NCBI GenBank assembly: GCA_050292235.1
Contig: JBNKLG010000092.1
Coordinates: 1-10,014 of the forward strand
Direction: 5' to 3'
From: JBNKLG01 sp050292235
GTDB taxonomy: Bacteria; Pseudomonadota; Gammaproteobacteria; Chromatiales; Chromatiaceae
DNA: 10,014 nt
In this document: positions 1 to 6,834 of the stretch, in pieces
Layout: each line of letters starts with the position of its first letter
Position numbering within the stretch: position 1 is the first letter of the stretch
Notes under the pieces: model-generated
What the model saw: only the letters and a program-made list of their open reading frames with translations
The model's database searches: none
Told to the model about the DNA's origin: nothing
Position numbers and translations under genes: made by a program

Positions 1-68
1 CCTATATTGCCGCCAGAACACCGCCCATGCCTGTGCGGTTGCTAAAGTTGGCTGAGGCTTGTGGGTAA

Positions 69-506
69 TCAGGTAACTTCATGAGTAACCATATCAACAA
101 CCTTATCTTCTTCTAACCAGACTGGTAGCATAGGCAATTTCTTATTGCTTACCACATTGTGAAAACGCTGATTTAAAATCAACACAAAATCCCCATCATG
201 ATTCCTATAAGTATCTGTATTTATCTTACACGACAACCCCTTCTCCTCCCCAGGATGCTCTTTCTTCCATTGCTCAACCGTCTTATACTCATAAAAACCT
301 GCCCAATTCTTACAATAATACTGATGCACCAGATAGGTCGGTATCTGATCCCAGGCAATCAACAGATACATGAGGATAAAAACAGGCAACGCACCCTGCC
401 AGCCCGGATGCTTATAGTGCTTTGCTATCCGTACAGCGAAGTACATCAGCACCACAGTAAGCACCGTATAGAAAAACAGTCCGATCAGTGAAACCAGTGC
501 GATCAT
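69..506 (-). CDS. Hypothetical two-helix membrane protein
   Basis: I do not recognise this 145-residue protein. Two hydrophobic stretches (about residues 4-25 and 39-56) predict two transmembrane helices. They are followed by a soluble, aromatic- and charge-rich domain of about 85 residues with two cysteines (C65 and C93) that could form a disulfide if that domain is periplasmic. The ATG at 504-506 has a purine-rich AGGGG stretch upstream. Base composition is clearly different from the rest of the window: a 120-bp sample (181-300) is about 40% GC, whereas the nif genes are visibly much richer. This suggests horizontal acquisition. A short second reading frame starts at 82, overlapping its last 14 bases, and closes with TAG at 2-4. 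The plus-strand frame over 198-491 is a shadow. The gene is probably real; function unknown. Confidence 0.7.
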   Translation of the reverse strand: MIALVSLIGLFFYTVLTVVLMYFAVRIAKHYKHPGWQGALPVFILMYLLIAWDQIPTYLVHQYYCKNWAGFYEYKTVEQWKKEHPGEEKGLSCKINTDTYRNHDGDFVLILNQRFHNVVSNKKLPMLPVWLEEDKVVDMVTHEVT

Positions 507-902
507 TCTCTTTCCCCTGTTTTAGCGCCTTTCACCGTCAGCGGCAGCGCCGGAGGTGTCGGTCACCCTAGCGGGGATTCGGTGGCGAAGCCGGTGTCTT
601 TGTTAAGCAGCAGGGCCCTGGCGCCGGGTGACCCGGGATCTGGCATTACCCCGCCCCGGCCTGAAAGGCGTGGAGGCAGGCCCGCAGCACCTGAGATGGC
701 AGACCGCTGTCTGTCTGCCGGTTTTGATGGGCACGCCGGGACATGGGCAATCCCTGTTGCGGCTATCCGTCGGGACGATCGGTAAAACCAAGTCAGGAGG
801 GGCTATAGTGACAGTGATTTTGAGGTGAAACCATCAGACAAATCGGATTTTTTACTCAGATTTTTCTGAAAATACTGGCATTATTTTGGCTAGAAAAATC
901 CG
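507..902. other. Non-coding gap between membrane-protein gene and sat-cysC
   Basis: About 400 bp with no convincing gene. Several short GC-rich open frames on both strands (for example 582-785 plus, 603-791 minus) resemble no family I know and lack good ribosome sites. The left two thirds is GC-rich and contains a perfect 8-bp inverted repeat (561-568 with 626-633) spanning a 57-nt loop. The right third (830-902), just downstream of the sat-cysC stop, is AT-rich with short inverted repeats (TCAGA-AAAA-TCTGA near 856-869) but no clear stem-plus-U-tract terminator. Confidence 0.5.
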
Positions 903-2636
903 CTAGGCCTCATCCAAGAAACCCTCCCTCAGCAAGTAGAGGAAAACCTCCTGTGCAGCCTCAGTGGCGCTGAGTTCAGTGGTATCGATACGCAATTCGG
1001 GCTTTTCCGGCACCTCGTAGGGGTCGCTGATACCGGTAAACTCTTTGATTTCGCCCCGTCGTGCCTTGGCGTAGAGTCCCTTTCTGTCGCGGGCCTCACA
1101 GACCTCCAGCGGAGTGGCCACATGGATCTCGATGAAGGCGCCCTCCTGCTCTTCAATCATGCGGCGCACGATGGCCCGGGTTTCGGCATAGGGGGCGATG
1201 GGGGCACAGATGGCCGCCCCGCCATTCTTGGAGATCTCACTGGCCACATAACCGATGCGTTTGATATTGAGATTGCGGTGCTCTTTGGAAAAGCCCAGTT
1301 CGCTGGAGAGATGCATGCGCACGACATCGCCATCCAACAGGGTAATAGGTCGCCCGCCCAGCTCCACCAGTTTGGCGTAGATGATCTTGGCCAGGGTGGA
1401 TTTGCCGGAGCCGGAGAAGCCGGTGAAAAAGAGGGTGAAGCCCTGGCGTGACCGGGGCGGATAGGCCCGGCGCAGCTCCCGTTCCACCTCCGGGTAGCTG
1501 AACCACCCGGGAATCGGCCGATTGTGGGCCAGATCCTGCTTCATGCGGGCATCGGTATAGGTCTCATGAACCAGGCCTTGTGACTGGATCTTGGTCTTGG
1601 GCAAAAAGGCCTTGCGGTCGGAAACCCAGAACATCTCTTCGATGGGCAGGATCTCGATGGTCAGCTCCTCCGCATATCGGGTGACCAACTCCTGTCCCGC
1701 GTAAATGGGATAGGCATCCCCCGGCCCGCCCTGCGGTGCTGGGGGATAGGCATGACGGGGACCGATGATCATATGGGTACAGCCATAGTTCTGACTTACC
1801 AGGGCATGCCAGAGGGCCTCTCTCGGCCCCGCCATGCGCATGGCCAGGGGCAGCAGGGAGAGCATGGACAACTGTTTGGGAAAATGGCGCTGTACCGCCT
1901 GGTAACAGTGCACACGGGCGTAGTAGTGCAAGTCGCCGGGCTTGGTCATGCCCACGGTGGGGTGCAACAGGATATGTCCCTGGATCGCTTTGGCCGCCTC
2001 CAAGCAAACCTCCCGCTGCAATCTGTGCATGGGTTTGCTGGTCTGGAAGGCCACCACCCGGCGCCAGCCGGCCTTGTGAAACTGAGCCCTGAGTTCAGCC
2101 GGTGTGTGCCAGAGATCCTCAAACTCATAGTGCTCCGGCAGTTGAATACCCGACAGCTGACCGGAGAGACAGTGATCACCGCTATGATTCAACAGATAAT
2201 CGACACCGGGATGGGTGCTGGAAGTGGTGCCATAGACCAGCTCGGCCTCACGCTGACGATCGGGTTGCCAGATCTCCTCAACCTTCAACACCGCCAGCAT
2301 GAATCCCTCATGATCCCGTAGGGCGATACGGTCGCCGGGCTGGAGACGCCCGGCAAAACCGGCCGACACATCCAGGGTAACGGGCACCGGCCAGAGACGC
2401 CCATCGGCCAGACGCATCTTGTCAACCACGGCGTCATAATCCGCCTTGCCCATAAAACCGCGCAGGGGGCTGAATGCCCCGTTGAGCAGCAGTTCCAGAT
2501 CGCAAAGCTGACGCCTGGTCAGGGTCAGAGAGAGAAAATCGGGAGAGGCCTGTTTGAGCGCTTCTGCGTCGGCATCGTTGACCAAAAGGTCAGCTGCAGC
2601 ATCCGTCAGTGAGGTATTTTCGGGCATGACAATCAT
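903..2636 (-). CDS. sat-cysC: Fused ATP sulfurylase-like / APS kinase protein, sulfurylase domain degenerate
   Basis: This 577-residue protein aligns along its whole length with bifunctional sulfate adenylyltransferase/adenylylsulfate kinases, which turn sulfate into APS and then PAPS in the cytoplasm. Residues 1-395 are the ATP sulfurylase part and 398-577 the APS kinase. The kinase looks complete: P-loop GFSGSGKS (406-413), LDGDVVR (434-440), GFSKEHRNLNIKRIGYVASE (448-467) and GLYAKARRGEIKEFTGISDPYE (520-541, the lid region). The sulfurylase core is recognisable (KPGD at 232-235, LLPLAMRMAGPREA at 261-274), but its catalytic signatures are altered. The family motif QTRNPxHRAH reads QTSKPMHRLQ (198-207), GRDHAGPG reads GPRHAYPP (292-299), and the SGTxxR motif is absent. 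The domain is therefore probably inactive or repurposed, while PAPS formation from APS should be possible. The first ATG is used here; a second one at 2627 (residue 4) is equally plausible, since neither has a strong ribosome site. No other sulfur gene is adjacent. Confidence 0.9.
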   Translation of the reverse strand: MIVMPENTSLTDAAADLLVNDADAEALKQASPDFLSLTLTRRQLCDLELLLNGAFSPLRGFMGKADYDAVVDKMRLADGRLWPVPVTLDVSAGFAGRLQPGDRIALRDHEGFMLAVLKVEEIWQPDRQREAELVYGTTSSTHPGVDYLLNHSGDHCLSGQLSGIQLPEHYEFEDLWHTPAELRAQFHKAGWRRVVAFQTSKPMHRLQREVCLEAAKAIQGHILLHPTVGMTKPGDLHYYARVHCYQAVQRHFPKQLSMLSLLPLAMRMAGPREALWHALVSQNYGCTHMIIGPRHAYPPAPQGGPGDAYPIYAGQELVTRYAEELTIEILPIEEMFWVSDRKAFLPKTKIQSQGLVHETYTDARMKQDLAHNRPIPGWFSYPEVERELRRAYPPRSRQGFTLFFTGFSGSGKSTLAKIIYAKLVELGGRPITLLDGDVVRMHLSSELGFSKEHRNLNIKRIGYVASEISKNGGAAICAPIAPYAETRAIVRRMIEEQEGAFIEIHVATPLEVCEARDRKGLYAKARRGEIKEFTGISDPYEVPEKPELRIDTTELSATEAAQEVFLYLLREGFLDEA

Positions 2637-2755
2637 TATCCAGTTGATTTTGCCCCGGCATCATAAGCTGAGCGGCCCGTTTCGGCCAGTGTCCGCCATG
2701 ATTATCCGGGGTTGATCGCAAAGCGGTTTCGTGCTGTCGCGGCCAAATCCGGCTT

Positions 2756-2775
2756 TCCACAATTTCTGTGGATAA
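2756..2775 (-). promoter_or_regulatory. Perfect DnaA-box sequence inside a 6-bp inverted repeat
   Basis: The minus strand reads TTATCCACA (2775-2767), identical to the consensus DnaA box. It lies within the inverted repeat TCCACA-ATTTC-TGTGGA (2756-2772), so a second, imperfect box faces it. DnaA binding is plausible. A single box this close upstream of sat-cysC could be regulatory or coincidental; no array of boxes typical of an origin is visible. Confidence 0.35.
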
Positions 2776-2895
2776 CTCTGTTGAATAGTTCAGGGTAAGT
2801 CGGTTCAAAGCCCGCCGTTCCTGCGCCTGTCTTATTTTGGTCATTTTTTATCCAGCGCAACCCGGATCTCTAAAAAATCAATCAGTTAGAACAAA

Positions 2896-2920
2896 CCTGT
2901 TGACAAAAACAAACAACAGG
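2896..2920. repeat. 7-bp inverted repeat with A-rich loop
   Basis: CCTGTTG (2896-2902) and CAACAGG (2914-2920) are perfect inverted repeats separated by 11 A-rich bases. On the minus strand the hairpin is followed by a T-containing stretch (TTTGTTCT). It could be a weak terminator or an operator in the region upstream of sat-cysC; nothing decides between these. Confidence 0.4.
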
Positions 2921-3092
2921 ATTTCTTCAGGACAGGTGCCAGAGCAACTTTCCCAAAGCTGTTCATGAAATCAGTGCATTAGCGCAGGAATCAGAAATGG
3001 AGAGTGAACAAAGGCTGCTAATTGAGGTGGGTCTGCTGGCTGGGCGGAACCGACATCCGCTCTCTTCGGCACCCCCGCCGCCCAAACCCCAT

Positions 3093-3128
3093 GGGTTCAC
3101 CCCGGCAGTCTCCATGCCGGGGCAACCC
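3093..3128 (-). terminator. Strong GC hairpin just downstream of cbiM
   Basis: Starting 7 nt past the cbiM TAA stop, an 8-bp perfect stem CCCCGGCA / TGCCGGGG (3100-3107 and 3115-3122) with a 7-nt loop is extended by a second pairing GGGTT / AACCC (3093-3097 and 3124-3128). Position and strength suggest transcription termination or 3'-end protection of cbiM mRNA. No U-tract follows on the minus strand, so a classical intrinsic terminator is not proven. Confidence 0.55.
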
Positions 3129-3134
3129 AAAGGC

Positions 3135-4043
3135 TTAAGCTTGCTGTGGTTTGGCAAAACTGGTCATGAGCCGAAGCATTCCCCAGGCCACCACAAAGGA
3201 GACAGCAACGCCAATCAGGCCGGAGAGTCCCGTGGACAGCCCCTCATTGCTCACCGCAGAAACCGCATAGCCGGGAAAAGGGCCGACAAAGGCCGGGGCC
3301 GACTCATGCAAAAAGGCATATTTCCCCGCAACCCACTCCAGTCCATCAGGAAAGCCTGAGGCAAAGGGACTCAGCAACAGGGCGATCAACGTTGCTGCGA
3401 TCAGGGGCACAGCCACCTGGAACCGCTGGCTGGCTCTGGCATCAGTGGCGGAGATCAGCAGGCAGGCCACCCCGGTAATGGCTGCCTCACCCAGGCCGAT
3501 CAAACCGTGGGTACCCACCATGGTGGCAACAACCGTGGAAAAGGCAATTTGTCCGTCAATGGCCAGTTCCACACTGACGGCAAAAGAGGCGAGTACCACA
3601 GAGGCCCAGGCGGCGATGGCCGTGGCCATGGCCCCCCCTCTGTCGCCCTGCCAACGGGCTGCCAGGAAAGAGCGTATCATGCCGCCAAGACCGGCACCGA
3701 TCAGGGCCATGTTCAACAGGTTCGCCCCCAGAACCGTTATGCCCCCGTCGGAAAAAACCAGACTCTGAATGGTCACCACCAGTGCAATCGCCAGAACGCC
3801 CAGGGGCGTGCCCAATAGGGTGGCAGCCAGTACCCCACCCAACAGATGACCCGATGTCCCGTTCATGATGGGGAAGTTCATCATCTGCCCGGCAAATATC
3901 AGCGCAGTGATGGCGGCGAACCGGGAAGCTGATGGTTTGTCACCCCGCATCGCAAAATAAGCCGCAGCAGCAATGCCCAGGGCACTGACGGTGGCGGTGA
4001 CGGGACAAAGGCTACCTTGCAACATGGCATCTGGGATATGCAT
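3135..4043 (-). CDS. cbiM: CbiM/NikM-type cobalt/nickel uptake membrane protein with fused PDGLE domain
   Basis: A 302-residue integral membrane protein, the substrate-specific (S) component of an energy-coupling-factor transporter for Ni2+ or Co2+. The N-terminus MHIPDAMLQG is the family signature: in this family the free amino end and His2 bind the metal. His66 in NGTSGHLLGG (61-70) is the further expected ligand. Multiple hydrophobic helices follow to about residue 225. Residues 228-290 carry PDGLE (232-236) and a final helix, the small accessory domain (CbiN/NikN-like), so this is an MN-type fusion. I place the start at 4043, not at the upstream in-frame codon at 4070, because a processed N-terminus beginning MH is functionally required and AGGAGA lies six bases before this ATG. 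No transmembrane CbiQ/NikQ or ATPase CbiO/NikO gene is in the window. Whether it carries nickel or cobalt cannot be told; nickel for a hydrogenase beside nif would be a guess. Confidence 0.9.
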   Translation of the reverse strand: MHIPDAMLQGSLCPVTATVSALGIAAAAYFAMRGDKPSASRFAAITALIFAGQMMNFPIMNGTSGHLLGGVLAATLLGTPLGVLAIALVVTIQSLVFSDGGITVLGANLLNMALIGAGLGGMIRSFLAARWQGDRGGAMATAIAAWASVVLASFAVSVELAIDGQIAFSTVVATMVGTHGLIGLGEAAITGVACLLISATDARASQRFQVAVPLIAATLIALLLSPFASGFPDGLEWVAGKYAFLHESAPAFVGPFPGYAVSAVSNEGLSTGLSGLIGVAVSFVVAWGMLRLMTSFAKPQQA

Positions 4044-4271
4044 TCCGATCTCCTCAGGTGAATCAGGCAATTCATGTGACAGGCCCCGATCTTTTGCGAA
4101 TGACCATCAGGGCAGTGAGCAAAAGGGCTGTTTTTCAACCCCGGAGTATGAACAGTATTGCGAAACACGGTGACAGGCAAGCCATTTGGCATGCCCCAAA
4201 AAGTAGGGGGGGCTGGTAACGCAACACGAAAGCTCACCGCTGGATTTTGCGCAATCGACGTGAGACAGGGC
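4044..4271. other. Intergenic region between clpX and cbiM
   Basis: This 228-bp gap holds the 5' leader of cbiM and the end of the nif operon. I looked for a cobalamin-riboswitch B12 box and a NikR operator pair and found neither; only a single NikR-like half site GTATGA (4147-4152, plus strand) is present. An imperfect 20-bp palindrome (4176-4195) is the best operator candidate. No clear terminator follows clpX; a short CCCC/GGGG inverted repeat with a T-rich loop lies around 4194-4210. Confidence 0.45.
4176..4195. promoter_or_regulatory. Imperfect 20-bp palindrome upstream of cbiM, possible operator
   Basis: GGCAAGCCATTTGGCATGCC is palindromic at 9 of 10 arm positions except for one A-A mismatch and a TT centre. 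It sits about 135 bp upstream of the cbiM start. Symmetry of this kind suits a dimeric regulator, for example a metal sensor, but no specific consensus is matched. Confidence 0.3.
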
Positions 4272-5507
4272 TTAGTCCCCCACCCCCAGCACATCCGCCT
4301 CATCGATATGACAATCACCAGGCTGATCCATGGAAGGCAGATCGAACATGGTCTTTCTCAGCAGAGACTCCATGACCCCACGCAGTCCACGGGCGCCGGT
4401 GCCCCGCTCGATGGCCTGGCGGGCGATGGCACTGAGTGCCGCCTCGCTGAAATCCAGCTGCACCCCTTCGAACTCGAACAGGCGTTGATACTGGCGTACC
4501 AGGGCATTTTTCGGCTTGGTCAGGATCTGCACCAGCGCCTCTTCCGTCAGAGCATGAAGGGCGGTGATGACCGGAAAGCGGCCGATGAATTCGGGGATGA
4601 GGCCAAAGTGGCGCAGGTCTTCCGGCTGGACCTGCTCGAACAGGCGCAGCCGGTCATAGGCCGCTTCGGGGTCATTCAAATCCACATGGAAGCCGATGCC
4701 ATGATGACTGTTCGCCCCCAGGCGTTTTTCCAGCACCTGCTCCAGGCCCGCAAAAGCACCACCGGCGATGAAAAGGATATTCCTGGTATCGATGACCTGG
4801 GCATCGCTGCCAGGCTTTTTCGACTTGGCATTCAGGGTGATCCTGGCCCCTTCCACCATCTTCAGCAGGGCCTGCTGAACCCCCTCGCCGGAGACATCGC
4901 GGGTACCGTGAGAGGACTCCCCCGCCTTGGCCAGTTTATCGATCTCGTCGATGTAGACGATGCCCCATTCGGCCAGTTCCAGATTACCTTCGGCGCTATC
5001 CAGCAGACGACTGAGGATGGTCTCCACATCCTCACCCACATAGCCGGCCTGGGTCAGGGTGGTGGCATCGGCGATGACGAAAGGCACACCCACGATACGT
5101 GCCAGGGTGCTGGCCAGCAGGGTCTTGCCGGTGCCCGAAGGACCGAGCAGGAGAATATTGGATTTGTCGATCTCCACCCCGACCCCGGCAGCATCCATGC
5201 TGGGATTCTCGCTCTCCAGCCGCAACCGTTTGTAGTGGTTGTAGATCGCCACCGCCAGGGTCTCTTTGGCCAGATCCTGGCCGATGATGTAGCGGTCGAG
5301 CGCGGCTTTGATCTCAATGGGTTTGAGCAGATTCTGCAAGGGTTTGGCCGCTGCCCGCTTTCGGCCCCAACTGCTGACCACCTGGAAGGCAAGGCGCACG
5401 CAATCTTCGCAGATATGACCGGATTCGCCGGTAATCAGCGGCTGATCCGGCCCCTGGGATACCCCGCAAAAGGAACAGTTGGGCGGCGTTTTTTTGGACT
5501 CAGCCAT
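4272..5507 (-). CDS. clpX: nif-linked ClpX-type AAA+ unfoldase (ClpX2-like)
   Basis: A 411-residue ClpX homologue. It has an N-terminal zinc-binding domain with C11-x2-C14 and C33-x2-C36, Walker A GPSGTGKT (122-129), pore loop GYVGED (155-160), Walker B IVYIDEID (183-190), RDVSGEGVQQA (203-213), IGF (271-273, the ClpP-docking loop), IPEFIGR (304-310) and sensor 2 GARGLR (371-376). It should unfold proteins for ClpP. The nif-cluster ClpX2 of Azotobacter is reported to control NifB and NifEN levels, and this gene sits at the same place, directly after nifM. The RKH substrate-recognition loop of housekeeping ClpX is replaced by a lysine/serine segment (about 228-233), and the C-terminal tail is shorter. 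The ATG at 5507 is preferred over a TTG two codons upstream because GAGG lies six bases before it; it overlaps nifM by 8 bp. Confidence 0.93.
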   Translation of the reverse strand: MAESKKTPPNCSFCGVSQGPDQPLITGESGHICEDCVRLAFQVVSSWGRKRAAAKPLQNLLKPIEIKAALDRYIIGQDLAKETLAVAIYNHYKRLRLESENPSMDAAGVGVEIDKSNILLLGPSGTGKTLLASTLARIVGVPFVIADATTLTQAGYVGEDVETILSRLLDSAEGNLELAEWGIVYIDEIDKLAKAGESSHGTRDVSGEGVQQALLKMVEGARITLNAKSKKPGSDAQVIDTRNILFIAGGAFAGLEQVLEKRLGANSHHGIGFHVDLNDPEAAYDRLRLFEQVQPEDLRHFGLIPEFIGRFPVITALHALTEEALVQILTKPKNALVRQYQRLFEFEGVQLDFSEAALSAIARQAIERGTGARGLRGVMESLLRKTMFDLPSMDQPGDCHIDEADVLGVGD

Positions 5508-6378
5508 GGGCAACCTCTTTGGCGGGCATCAGGGTATCCAGCCAGGCTTTTTGGGCATTGCGCTGCTGTTTCTCCTCCAGATGCTGGCGAATCCGGGACG
5601 CTGCCTTGCTGAAGGGCTCTTTGCTGCCCGGTTTGATCCGTTCGCAATAGAGGAGATGAAAACCGATCTCGGTCTCCACCATGGGGCTGATCTCACCTTC
5701 AGCCATCTGAAAAAGTTGTTGATCCAGTTCGGGATAGAGCTGGCCCGGTTTCACATCCCCCAGTTTGCCATCCTCGACCGCCGTGGGGCATTCCGAATAC
5801 TGCTGGGCAAACTGGCCAAAACGATTGGTACGGCCATTCAGTTTTTCGATCAGTGCCTCCATGCGCGCCAGAGCCTGATCGCGGGTGTTTTCCGGAAACT
5901 CCGGGTTGATGGTGATGAGGATATGCCGCGCCGTGCGCAGCTCCGGTTTGCTGAAACGCTCCCGCTGAAGCTCGAAAAAGAGGCGCACATCGGTCTCTGT
6001 CACCTCGGCACACTGGGCTGCTGATACCCGATTCAGGACCGCATCGAACATCAGTTCCCGATAGAGGGCCTGGCGCATCACCGGCTGATTCAGTCCATTG
6101 GCTTCCAGATCCTCGTCAAAGGCGGCTTCCGACTTGTAGCGGGCCGCCAGTTCGGCCATGGCCTCATCCAGCTGTTGCGGACTGATCACCACTTCTTTCG
6201 CCTCGGGGGTTGCCAGGACGCACTCTTCCAGGGCAAAGGTCTGTTGAGCTCTGGTCAGGATCTGCTGGTACTCCCCGGCACTCAGTTGGGGCAGATTCTT
6301 CTGATACTGCGCCAGGGCATTGCGCAGCAGGTGGTAGTGAAAGGGTTCCGGCTGCTGATATTCAAAGGCGGGAGACAT
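5500..6378 (-). CDS. nifM: NifM, parvulin-type peptidyl-prolyl isomerase for nitrogenase Fe protein
   Basis: A 292-residue protein, similar in length to known NifM. NifM helps fold and mature the dinitrogenase reductase (NifH) in the cytoplasm. The N-terminal half (1-140) is a helical SurA-like region. The C-terminal part (about 145-247) is a parvulin rotamase domain, shown by RTARHILI (148-155), FGQFAQQYSECPTA (187-200), DGKLGDVKPGQL (203-214) and ETEIGFHLLYCERI (235-248). The ATG shares its A with the nifZ TGA stop (TGATG), and GGAG lies eight bases upstream. Its stop lies inside the first codons of clpX, so translation of the three genes is probably coupled. Confidence 0.93.
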   Translation of the reverse strand: MSPAFEYQQPEPFHYHLLRNALAQYQKNLPQLSAGEYQQILTRAQQTFALEECVLATPEAKEVVISPQQLDEAMAELAARYKSEAAFDEDLEANGLNQPVMRQALYRELMFDAVLNRVSAAQCAEVTETDVRLFFELQRERFSKPELRTARHILITINPEFPENTRDQALARMEALIEKLNGRTNRFGQFAQQYSECPTAVEDGKLGDVKPGQLYPELDQQLFQMAEGEISPMVETEIGFHLLYCERIKPGSKEPFSKAASRIRQHLEEKQQRNAQKAWLDTLMPAKEVAHG

Positions 6379-6833
6379 CAGTCCAACTCCTGCCCTGGAT
6401 CCAGAAAATCCAGCGAACCCTCGGGTACCAGCAGGGTGCGGTCTTTGATGCGGACATGGTAGGCCGGACCGCCCGGATGCTCGCGCAGCACCTGTTCGAT
6501 CTCACCCTCGTCACCAGGCTGGGCCACCACCTCGCCACTGATACCCAGAATGGTGGTCGGCGTTACCTTGTCGCGGAATTCGAAACGGGTGGGAATCCAG
6601 GGGTCGGATTCAGGCTGCAACTCCTGCTCGCGACAGCCTACCATCAGCCCCTGCTCGACAAAATCCACCGAGTAGATGATCTGGTCCTGCAAAAAGGTAC
6701 CCACATCCCGCACATAACCCACACTGCCCCGACGGATCAGCAAGGTGCCGGTACTCTTCCCCGGAAAGGTGCCATCATTGCGCACATTGCGGACCACCCG
6801 CACCGCCTCGCCATATTCGTAGCGGGGACGCAT
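6378..6833 (-). CDS. nifZ: NifZ, nitrogenase MoFe-protein maturation factor
   Basis: A 151-residue NifZ homologue. NifZ is needed for assembly of the second P-cluster of the MoFe protein. The N-terminal NifZ domain (about 4-70) contains YEYGEAVRVVRNVRNDGTFPG (5-25) and GSVGYVRDVGTFLQ (36-49). A second, related half (about 90-145) contains GISGEVV (97-103) and RTLLVPEGSLDFL (132-144). The start codon lies one base after the nifW stop (TGA-G-ATG) with no strong ribosome site of its own, so it is likely translated by coupling to nifW. Confidence 0.92.
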   Translation of the reverse strand: MRPRYEYGEAVRVVRNVRNDGTFPGKSTGTLLIRRGSVGYVRDVGTFLQDQIIYSVDFVEQGLMVGCREQELQPESDPWIPTRFEFRDKVTPTTILGISGEVVAQPGDEGEIEQVLREHPGGPAYHVRIKDRTLLVPEGSLDFLDPGQELD

Positions 6834-6834
6834 C

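Larger units (their letters stand above)
2637..3134. other. Non-coding region upstream of sat-cysC and downstream of cbiM
   Basis: About 500 bp without a convincing gene. It must hold the sat-cysC promoter, but I could not fix a -35/-10 pair. The centre (2840-2930) is AT-rich. Specific elements seen are a perfect DnaA-box sequence in an inverted repeat (2756-2775), a 7-bp inverted repeat (2896-2920) and a strong GC hairpin near the end of cbiM (3093-3128). The open frame at 2590-2844 minus overlaps the start of sat-cysC and looks like chance. Confidence 0.5.

Noticed and set aside
582..828. Short GC-rich open frames on both strands
   Set aside because: No ribosome sites, no family resemblance and mutual overlap; most likely non-coding.
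2590..2844. 84-codon open frame on the minus strand upstream of sat-cysC
   Set aside because: It overlaps the first 47 bases of sat-cysC, has a weak ribosome site, resembles no family and spans likely promoter sequence including the DnaA-box repeat.
2896..2924. TTGACA (2900-2905) as a plus-strand -35 promoter box
   Set aside because: No acceptable -10 hexamer follows at 16-18 bp and no plus-strand gene lies downstream.
4044..4271. Possible sigma-54 promoter, NikR operator or cobalamin riboswitch upstream of cbiM
   Set aside because: The only GG-N10-GC match lacks the rest of the -24/-12 consensus, only one NikR-like half site is present, and no B12 box or riboswitch core was found.
4158..5612. 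Very long (484-codon) open frame on the plus strand
   Set aside because: It is antisense to clpX, whose protein matches a known family over its whole length; long shadow frames are expected in GC-rich coding DNA.
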